The translations under genes were made by a program, and so were the position numbers. A DNA stretch of 64,000 bases, taken from the NCBI GenBank assembly GCA_039096225.1, contig JBBPEB010000006.1, positions 1,110,501 to 1,174,500 on the forward strand, given 5' to 3'. This DNA is from Blastocystis sp. Blastoise. Its lineage: Eukaryota; Sar; Bigyra; Opalinata; Blastocystidae. The notes below the pieces were generated by a model. That model made no database searches, was not told where the DNA came from, and worked only from the letters and a program-made list of their open reading frames with translations. This document shows, piece by piece, positions 50,630 through 64,000 of this stretch (position 1 is its first letter; each line of letters starts with the position of its first letter).

Positions 50630-51402
50630 GTTTCGCTTGCATTCAATTTACTTTATTTTTTTCTTCTTTTCTATTTCTCTTCTTTTTCTTTTTCTTGTTT
50701 TATCATTTCATTTTTAATATATTAAGAATGTCTTTTTTTTGAATCTTTTAAAAATACTTTTCCTTACTTTTTTTTGCTTATTTATAATATATTTTATATA
50801 AAAAATGTATATTCTTAAATATATATAATGAATACATATATATAGTATAGTATATATATAAAACGAATTTTATATATGATTAAACGAATTGTTTTAAATG
50901 CTGGTTATCTAGCTATTTAAATTATTCTTATAATAATAATAATAATAATACTTTTTTTCTCTATTATCGTGAGTCTTTTTATATCGTTTTCTTTATTTAG
51001 TTTTATTTTTTTAAAAAATTTTGATTTTATTTTGCTTAATGAATATATTTTTATCTATCATTATGTGCTTATAATGAAGATGAATGTATTTATATATATG
51101 AGAGACATTTATTGCTATTTCTATCAGGATACTTCTTTTTCTTTTTTATATTAGTTTTGGTATCCATTTTTTTTTTGACTTTATTTATCTTTATATTGAT
51201 TCTTAGATCTATTGATGTGAATAGTCTTTCTAGTTTATTTTTTACGTGTTTTTATACTTAGAAAGTAATTTGTATTTTATATATGTACGCTGAGTGGTAT
51301 GTAAAATAAAAAAAAAATAATTTTAAATAACTAAAAAGGAATTAAAGTATAAAGAAGGGTTAATAGATTATTATCATAAAACAATAGTTTAGAATCATTG
51401 AT
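50630..51402. other. Intergenic, convergent genes' 3' regions
   Basis: T-rich and A/T microsatellite-like sequence with a short (AAT)n at about 50930-50950; no gene supported. Confidence 0.4.
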
Positions 51403-53446
<2,044 letters not shown>

Positions 53447-53725
53447 ATTTTTTATGAATATCCATACGATTCAACAGAAATTATTTATAAAAATTATTTC
53501 TCTTTAAAGACACAAAAGAAAACCAATAATCTGACCCCAAAATCTCGTGAGATTTAGAAATTATCAGCAAAATTCTACTTTTTTTTCAACACTTTTCAGA
53601 ACAATTCAGTATCACTTTAAAATTAAACTATTTCTACTCATTTACTTATTTTATCTTGTTTTATATCCTTTCTAATCTATCAGAACAAATATCTCTATAT
53701 CATTAATCTATTCATAAATCAAATT

Positions 53726-55200
53726 ATGCAACAATTACCTCCTCCAGCACCTATTGCTCCTGAATTAGGAATCAATTATGTTTCGAATCCAATCCTTGAA
53801 TATCAATATCCACCTGTATCAGAAGATATTATCAAAAACATTTCACATGCTTTAATTGCAGTACCTCAGTTTTATATACAAGTATGTCATTTAATGAATA
53901 AGATGAATTTACCTCCTCCATTTGGATCTATAACTCCACAACCTCCGTATCCTTTAGATACTATATCTTCTGGAATCAAACGAGTAGGATAGTTTTTTTA
54001 TAATAAATTCTATTTTTGTTCTTATTTTTCTTCATAATTAATATATTTATATTATATTTGCTAGACTTATGATTATGCAGAGAATGAGAGTGAGAAAGAG
54101 TCTGATGATGATGATGATAATTCTTCAAATTCTTCGTATCAATCAAAACGTCCTAATATGGCCTCTGTTGTATATATATATATATATATATATATATTTG
54201 GTTAGAATTCTTATATTCATTATTCTTATTTATGTATAGTCAATTACAATAGATAAATCAGATATGAATAGTTCACCTACTATTGTTTCTACAACAAATA
54301 ATACAATATCCAGTAGTTCTCAGCCTATTTCAGACATTCCTACTTCTTCTCCTTCTCTTCCTCTTTCTACTTCAGAATCAACAAATACTATAAATAAACC
54401 AAAAATTATGGCAAATATATTTAGAAAGAAAACAATAGCTCCTTCTTCAAATGTCAAGATAATCACGGGAATATTCCAAAGCACAAAAGTAGAACGTACA
54501 TGTGCTAGTAACGATATTATTAAAGCAGGAATTGTTTCTAAAGAAGGTATATAAATTTGTTTTTTATTGCTTTTTATTTACTTTTTTTATATATACTTTT
54601 ATTATAAATTCAATTCATTCTTTTTTTTATTATTATCCTTTTAAAAGAATAATAATAATAATTATATATATAAATATAGAAATAGCCACTCTTCCCAAAT
54701 TCCAGAATTATTCTCCTGGTGAAGTGAGTAATAAATTATATATAAAGAATCTTGCAAAGACAGTTACTGAAGATGATATATTATATATATTTGGTCGTTT
54801 CTTTGATACAGATAAACAAGCAAAAGAGTATTTTAATTTATATTATTAAAAATGATAGTGATTGTTTTATTTGTCTTTTTATTTATTATAATATAGAATC
54901 ATTATTTAAAAATTATTTTATAGTAATATATACTAATTATAAATATATTTATGATTATACTCTATAATACTTATTATTATATGTGTTACAGACAATTAGA
55001 AATCCATTTATTAAAAGAAGGTCGTTTGAAAGATCAGTGTTTTGTGACATTTCCCGATGAATATAAAGCAGCAGCTGCTCTCGATTCTACACATGGATTT
55101 ATACTCAAAGGAAAACCATTATTTATTGTATAAATATATAATAATAATATAATAGTAATTATTATTTATTTAATATAATAATAATATAATAATAATAATT

Positions 55201-55238
<38 letters not shown>

Positions 55239-55442
55239 TTGTTTAATAATAATATATTAAATAATTTACCTATTCCTATACTCTTCTAGATATTTAGTAA
55301 GAATAAATCGAAAAATGAGTCTTCAAACGTATCAAATAATGAAGAGAAACAGAATAATGCCACAATCAATCAAAAATCAAATAATAATAAACCTATAAAT
55401 ATCACTTTAGAAGGTGAAGATGAAACACTATATATGGAATAA
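53726..55442 (+). CDS. RNPC3: U11/U12-65K (RNPC3) minor-spliceosome protein orthologue
   Basis: Exon 1 opens at ATG 53726 with a Pro-rich stretch and VCHLMNKMNLPPPFG, a signature of RNPC3. Asp/Ser-rich exons follow, then FQNYSPGEVSNKLYIKNLAK, DDILYIFGRFF, HLLKEGRLKDQCFVTFP and GKPLFI, the C-terminal RRM with its RNP1/RNP2 motifs. It ends YME-TAA at 55440. In known systems this RRM binds U12 and U6atac snRNA and the protein bridges U11 and U12 in the di-snRNP. The usual N-terminal RRM is not found upstream, so the protein may be short or have an unseen first exon. Introns are GTATAT..TAG and all junctions keep frame. Confidence 0.88.
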
Positions 55443-56280
55443 TATATACTTATATGATTTATATAATTTATAAAAGTAATTATGAATATTATTTCAAAAA
55501 ACTTGTTTTTTATTTCAAAATTTGATATATATATTTATTTCTAGTAATATTTAAAACCTAAATCTGTGAAATATATAAATTATTGTTGATTATTAGTAAA
55601 CTCAATATATATTATATATGTATACTTTTTTTTCCAATGATATTCTTGCAAATAGAATGATTTATACTAGTTTTGACAAACTAAAACATATCTTAAAAAT
55701 CATAGAATTCTATTATACAAAAATGATAATAAAATTGTTTTCTCTAGTGTAAAAATTGACTGTTTAATTGACAAAAATTAAAAAAAAGCATAAAACATTG
55801 AAACTATGTTATATCATTCATATAGTAGTATTTAGAAATTATTGTACTATCATAAGGATTATTAAATAAGTTCAATCAGCAAAAATTATCATAAGTAATT
55901 AATAAAAATATACATATAAAAAAAAGGTAGTTTTTTAAGTATAGAATACCAAAAACGGACACTAGTCATTATTGATTCTATAATAAGAATAGACTACTAA
56001 ATTGGTATTCAATTTAAATAAAGAAGAAAATAGAGTTCTTTACAAAAACTTTTCAATTTCCAAAAAATGAATTATGTTTTTCAAGATTCTTTTGAGAATA
56101 AAACGTTCTTAACTGAATGAATCTTCAGAAACGGCTCTTTTTCTTAGAATAACCATAATAAATCATGCGAATTCTTTCCCTTTAGTTTTTAAAACCTATA
56201 TGATAAGATATACGCTTGTTGTTTATTTTTTGAAATCAACTTCATGATCTATAATAAATTTAATATTAATATTTAAAAAA
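55443..56280. other. Intergenic
   Basis: AT-rich; no gene or RNA supported. Confidence 0.4.
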
Positions 56281-57052
56281 ATGATCATGTCTGAAACTAA
56301 AAGTCTTATGAATATGTGGTTGTTGAAACTAGTTGAAATCACCTTTGGAGTATTCTGCATTATCAGTCTTATTGTGAATTTGTTCCTTCTTTTCTTTGTT
56401 ATAACAAGCTACAATTGTTCTATAAATGGAGAAAGGTATAAAGATATACTTTATTGTTTTGAAACCTATAGTTTTAATTTCTCGTTGTTATTTGTATTTA
56501 TTGTTATTATCTGTTAATTAGATTAAATGAATTAAGAATTATATATATATTTTTTCTATTTAGTAATAACGAAACAAGCTTAGCGATAACATATACTGAT
56601 AATTATTCAAAATACCATGCAATGAAAATGAATGAAAAGTTATTGATACAATCTCATTTTCATAATGATACAGATTATGTTTTTCAAGAATTTTATAAGG
56701 ACAAAAATGTTTCCATTGATTATTTTTCTTCTTCAGTTGTTTATTATGAAACGCAGTTGCCTTTGTCTACAGACCATTTTCTATTCACAATAGATGACAA
56801 AGAAATCTATGTGTTGAATAATAAGGATAGAAGAATAGTTTCAAATAATTATTCCACTTTATCATGTCAAAACCATTCGTATATAATTCATTTGTTATGA
56901 CTCATTATTATTCTATATTATTCTTTTATTACATGTTTATAATGTATAGAAATATTCATTTAAAAGAAACGCCATATATACAAAAGGAATCTATTGCTTC
57001 GTTGTATTTATATATCAAAATAATTAAAGGAGAATATGAAGTACATAATTTC

Positions 57053-57111
<59 letters not shown>

Positions 57112-57560
57112 GGTTGTTATTATATAATATAAAATTAGATAATATTATTATTATATAGATTTATATTTAAAAAATTATATATCTATATAGTTCATTTAAT
57201 AAGAAGAATCAGTCACAAGATTTATCACAAAATGATTCTATATCTATCAGAGTATTTTATATATATAAATGAATATTAATTAATGAATATATAAATAAAT
57301 AGATTGCTGTAGATATTCAAGATTTAAATTTACCTAAATTAATTAAGCTGATACCAGATTATTATGATGAGGGAGATGATATTTGTGAGGGTGATGTTGA
57401 AAAGAAAAGTCAATACTTTTTATCTGATTGTTTCTTGTGTAATAAATATAGTATTTTTTATTGTATGTATATATTTTTAGCATTATTGATTATTCATATA
57501 TATTTAATATTTCTTTTTATTTATAATCGTAATATGATTATATATATATATATTATTTAA
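56281..57560 (+). CDS. Unknown protein with two membrane segments, 297 aa
   Basis: Exons 56281-56435, 56564-56878, 56950-57054, 57191-57251, 57303-57560 (TAA); every junction is GT..AG and in phase. A hydrophobic segment near the N-terminus (KLVEITFGVFCIISLIVNLF) and one at the C-terminus (MYIFLALLIIHIYLIFLFIY) bracket about 220 polar residues (with YYETQLPLS and IDDKEIYVLNN). This suggests a loop domain on one side of a membrane. No family recognised. A later open stretch at 57653-57740 (KVLLKKYEQTHFK) could be an extra exon if splicing occurs before the second segment. One intron is a (TA)n run of about 50 bp. Confidence 0.6.
57055..57106. repeat. (TA)n tract in an intron
   Basis: About 24 uninterrupted TA units starting directly at the GTATAT donor. 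It shows how introns here are built of simple repeats. Confidence 0.9.
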
Positions 57561-58124
57561 TAAGTATTAACTAAAATACCAATGTTATATAAATAATAAT
57601 AATATCTGTTAGTATTATTCTTTTCTATGTTTATTATTATTTATTCTATAGTTATGGATATGTATGAAGGTACTTTTAAAGAAATATGAACAAACACATT
57701 TTAAATCGAATCAAATAATTAAATTCCATTATGGAAATCCAGGTATATAAATATATAATTTATTTTATATATTCTTTTCTTTCCTTTGTTTTTCATACTT
57801 TTTTAATGACATCATATCTTAACAGATTATTATTTCTTCTTTCCATAAATAATTTTCATACATTTGTTTAATCTTATTGTTTTTTTCTATATAATTAGTA
57901 TATATTATCTTAATAGAGTATATATGACTCTTTCTATATAGTTCTTATTGAATATAACCCTAAAAAGAGAACACAGATCTGATGATACTAAAGAAAACAA
58001 ATACTGTAAAGTTGTGTGACGCGTGAATTCGTGTGGAATTTCAATATTGTAAAAAAAAAAATAAATAATAAAAAAAATAATAAAAATAATAAAAATCAAA
58101 TAAAAAAAAAAAAAACTATATTGT

Positions 58125-59826
<1,702 letters not shown>

Positions 59827-60012
59827 ATTTCTTTGTAGATTTCTTTTTTAAAATTCAAAAAAACACAAAAAATGAATTAATTGAAAAAGATATTTTAAAA
59901 GTAAACTTTTGGAGAAAAATCGTAATTAATCGTTTTCGTTATAATCGTGAAAACACAGAACAAAATAAAGATTAACATACAATCAAGATTCCTTTTTATA
60001 GTTCATGTTACA

Positions 60013-62857
60013 ATGATATTCAATAGATTTATTGTACATATACTTCTTGTAGCGTGTATATCCCTTTGCATATCTTTTAAATAACGAAATATAGTACTTT
60101 GTGAATCAGTTTTGCTTTGTGATCAATATGAAGCGATTTTGAATACGTACGATACTCCTTTCTCTATTAAATGCAGATATGACGATAAATTATTCATAAA
60201 GCCAAACTTGATGAATACAATTCACTTTGAAAACAATACACTTTTTGGTTATATACCTAAAGGAATTGAAAGAATTGATTATACTATCTTTAGCAAACTA
60301 AATAAAGATGAAAATGCCATTATTAGTATTGGATGTATGTTTTTTTATTTATTTTTTGAATTATTTTTTTTTAAATAACTTTTTAAAGTAATTTTTTTTA
60401 TAAATTCTATAATTACAGAAACCAATATATTAAATAAAATTAAATAATTAATTCTATAGATTATTCGCAAAGTACTTTTTTTATGCCTCGTGATTCTCAT
60501 TATAAATTATATCAAAATATTGAAATGCCAACTTTATTCTTTATATTTCCTGGTTATATGCATGATTATTCCATAACTCCTTCGTTACCAGTTACATTTA
60601 AATTTAACTATAAAAAAGGTACTTTAAATGGTTTAGTTCAATCTTATAGTCAACCTGTTCAATTATATACTGTTAAAGCACTAAATCAAAAAAATGAAAC
60701 TGTTACTACAAGTTTTGCTATTCATTATTATGGTATATAGATTTATTATTGTTTTTTTGTTTTTGTTTTTCTTTATTTTATAATATATTTTTTCTTCTTT
60801 ATATTATATGTATATTTTTTCTTTATATTATAATAGAATATTTTTTTTTCTTCTTTATATTATATTATATTATAATATATATATATATAGATCAATCTTC
60901 ATTGGATATTAATATAATTCATTCATTTTATTATTTAAATATTATTCCTAATGGATATAAGCATCTTCATTCTCATTGGTTGACATATCAAAAACCCTCT
61001 TCTGCACTTTATGAATTTTGTGAAGCTATTGTTATGGGAGAAAATATTTATTATATTTTTAATGATATATTATCAAATTATAATAATACGTATATTATGG
61101 TTGTATTATATTATATTATTTATAATATTTATAATATTTATAATATTATATAATTTATTATAATTTATTATAATTTATAAATCTATATAATACTATATAT
61201 ATGACTATTTATATAGAGTAGGAGGGGATACCTTTACTGTTTCTTTTGAAGGATATATTACATTTCCAAAACCTTATTTTTATTCTTTTAATTTAACTAC
61301 ATTTCAAAGTGCTTCCTTATATATAAATAATCATTTAATTGTATATAAGAATAAAGATGAAGATGTTGAATATGTTGGTCCAAGATCTATATATCTAAAT
61401 GGTACATTGCCTTATGAATTAATATATTCTACTTCATTTCTTTCTGTTACTCATGAAAATACACATCATGTCAGTCATTCTCAGAAGAATTCAACTTATT
61501 ATTCAAATATTCATCATAATACTACTCAAAATTCTTCTCCCTATAAACAGAATCTTAATACAATCTATAGAAAATCTTCAAATTCCCTTGATTATCCAAC
61601 AAAATCATTTTCTTCATCTAAAGATATTTTTTCACTTTCTTTTTCATATATTACTTCTTATTCTCTTCATTTCCTTCATTCTTCTATGGTATTATATAGA
61701 AATGAATCTATGATTCAAAATCCAATTATTCCTTTTATGCTCTATGACACACCTTACTCATTCAATCCACCATTACCGCGGGGAATTGAGTTTCTCTATG
61801 GGTATTTAGCAGGTGTTCCTGAAGACATTTCTCCTAAAACGATATATACACTTACTCTAATTCAATATGGTAATGAAATCAAATTATCTGTTGAAATTGA
61901 AATTATTGGTATATATTTATTGTTTTTTGCTATTGAATATATTATTATGGATTTATTCATTAGAATAATGAATAGATTTACTGTTTTATTTTTTTATATA
62001 AATATATATATATTATCTATTTGATACTATATTCTATATGTATTCTATATTTATTTATTTAAAATAATATATTTATTATTCTATAATATTATAGATAAAC
62101 CAAATAGTAAACCCTCTTCTCTATATATATTATCACGTGATTTTGAGCCAATTACAGAGATTACTGCCTATATACATAATGAAACAAATACTTATTATAT
62201 TCATGGAGATCATAATTTAACTAGAATTTTATTAATACCTTCAATACCTTCTGTTTTATCTCTTAGTCAATCAGGTACAATTTTATCGCTTTATTTAAAT
62301 CATCATTTAGACAAACAAACGTATATATATATATTTTTAATTGTTTATTTATGTTATTATTTATTATTTATTATATTATATTAATTATTTATTATATATA
62401 TATATATATATATAGGTTTTCAATAACTGGATGTAATGAATATGGGTGTATATCTACTACTCTTTCTATTGAAATTATTCCTTGTGCTTATCCTGATATG
62501 TTAGGAATTTTGTTAGGTCAATATTCTGCTGCACATATATTTGTTTATCAAGGGTATAGAGGATTCTATTATATCTTATTTATTCTATTTATTTTATTCT
62601 ATTTATTTTATTATTTTATTTTTTTATTATTCTTTTTTATTATTATTTTTTTTTATTTTATTTATTTATATATTCATTAGTATTCTCATCTTTAACAACA
62701 ATTTATATAATAATTTTATTACGTTTCAATTTAATACTATTAAAACTATATATAGTAATAATGATATACCTATTGCTGTGGCTACTCCATCTTATTATGA
62801 TTTAATGATATGTGCACCACTAATAGAAACTATATTATATGCAGTTAACTTCTCAAA

Positions 62858-62894
<37 letters not shown>

Positions 62895-64000
62895 TATTAT
62901 AATTGTTTGTTTGATTAATATTTATATTATATCTTTTATATTATTATTATATGTATAATAATGATTATATATATATATATATATATAGATTTCAAGGGAG
63001 TACCTTTTATCCTGATATATTTATGACTTCTGGGTTATGTCTACCTAACATAAAAATGACCAATGTTTTTTATCAAGAAATGACTTTATATTTAGGTATA
63101 TATATATAGAATTATTAATATATATATATATATATATAATAATTCAATTTAAAAAAATTAATAATAATTAATAAAAATAATAATATATAGGACATACCGA
63201 TAAATTATATATGGAAATATATCAATCCTTATTTATAAGGAATATTAATGAAGTTTCATTAATGAAACCATTTTCTTTTCTTTCTCCTTATTATTATATA
63301 GATATATCTCCTTCTCTTCCTTCTACTACATCGTTATTACATAATGGTATATCTATATATGGACGTTTTAATGAATCTGGAACAACTATATATCATAGTA
63401 TATTCACGAATTTTCATTTGATATTTGCGATGAGTTTAGCTATACATGTTGTTGGTATATATATATATATATATTAAAATTATTACAATATTTTCAAAAA
63501 TATTATATATATATATATATAATTATTACAATGTTTTCTAAAAAATTATCTTTTTTATATATAATTATAATTATATATATAGATTATAATAAAGATGAAT
63601 CTTTGAATAATACATATATTAATATGAATATCTATCGTCATTGTTTTTTCCCATGGGAATCTTTCTCTATATATACATATAAAGAGAAACAAATTGTGTT
63701 TTTTAGTACAAATATTACTTATAATTGGACCTCTAATGTTCGTGTTTTACAGGATACTATTATTATTGAATATATGAATAATCATACTGATATATATACT
63801 AATGATTCTATTACTCCTTCTCCTCTTTATATATATACAGATACTCAATTTATAGGAATTATTGAGATTCCCGCGAATACTCCTTATTATTCAACTATAA
63901 TTCATATTTCTCCAGTGTTAAAGAAATATCAAAATTGTCTTATTTATAATAAGATGAATGAACCTTCTTCGAATTGGAATCACGTGTATTTTGATTATTC
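60013..64000 (+). CDS. Second secreted modular protein, runs off the window
   Basis: ATG 60013 begins a signal peptide (MIFNRFIVHILLVALL) split by a 39-nt intron (60056-60094). Then exons 60095-60334, 60460-60732, about 60892-61090, about 61219-61910 and several more, in frame to the last base. Modules resemble the putative-Ig repeats of the 29204 gene: YSITPSLPVTFKFNYKKGTL, FNPPLPRGIEFLYGYLAGVP and ISPSLPSTTSLLHNGISIYG. Three modules end with a similar strand (FAIHYYG, VEIEIIG, LAIHVVG) directly at a phase-1 intron. Exons between can be swapped without breaking frame, so growth by exon duplication is likely. Probably extracellular; partner unknown. Confidence 0.75.

Noticed and set aside
60056-60094. 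39-nt intron with TATATCC near the donor as a U12-type intron
   Set aside because: Donor register does not match RTATCCTT and no clear TCCTTAAC branch site; treated as an ordinary short intron.

Overview
The window is nuclear DNA from a strongly AT-rich, unicellular-type eukaryote. Genes are cut by many short introns (mostly about 40-110 nt, with donors GTATAT/GTATTT and acceptors ATATAG/TTTAG). Long runs of (TA)n, (TAA)n and Asn/Asp/Ser codons are common. The species cannot be named from the sequence. It has an exportin-7 relic, a U11/U12-65K (RNPC3) orthologue, an FCS-like zinc finger, BTB/TLDc proteins and very large secreted modular proteins. Together these point to a protist (amoeba-like or another deep lineage) rather than a yeast-like fungus.

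Layout. 1-2.4 kb: the 3' half of an autonomous Helitron (Pif1 helicase) ending in a GC-rich hairpin. 3.7-8.2 kb: a decayed minus-strand gene split by a 2.7-kb non-autonomous Helitron-like element that carries a tRNA-like unit, degenerate 490-bp repeats and a terminal hairpin followed by CTAG. 8.9-10.4 kb: a CACTA-like non-autonomous element with 43-bp inverted termini. 10.8-15.5 kb: a BTB-TLDc gene between two arms of a diverged inverted repeat. 16-18.1 kb: a broken exportin-7-like gene. 18.4-21.0 kb: a minisatellite of about 19-bp units. 23.3-26.6 kb: a three-exon Tnp2/CACTA-type transposase on the minus strand. 26.8-27.6 kb: a small unknown gene. 29.2-35.5 kb: an 1841-aa secreted protein built of putative-Ig, jelly-roll-like and Cys-rich modules. 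37.8-41.6 kb: an intron-dense BTB-like/LRR-like gene. 43.1-44.6 kb: a decayed BTB-TLDc paralogue.

44.9-60 kb is the housekeeping part: a GH27 alpha-galactosidase with an abnormal intron, a 193-bp hAT-type MITE, a MIS12-like kinetochore protein, an FYV7/CCDC59-like rRNA-processing factor, an FLZ zinc-finger protein, type I mannose-6-phosphate isomerase, the minor-spliceosome RNPC3 orthologue, a two-membrane-segment protein and a Lys/Asp-rich unknown. 60-64 kb: a second secreted modular protein, running off the window, whose modules end at phase-1 introns.

Gene models were spliced by hand by requiring GT..AG, an open frame and family similarity. Exon sums that come out as whole codon numbers support them, but there is no transcript evidence. 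The main interest is the transposon archaeology (Helitron, CACTA, hAT, with precise termini), the alpha-galactosidase gene that only reads through if a non-GT-AG segment is removed, and the presence of a minor-spliceosome protein. Except where a hit is named, intergenic stretches show only AT-rich sequence and microsatellites.
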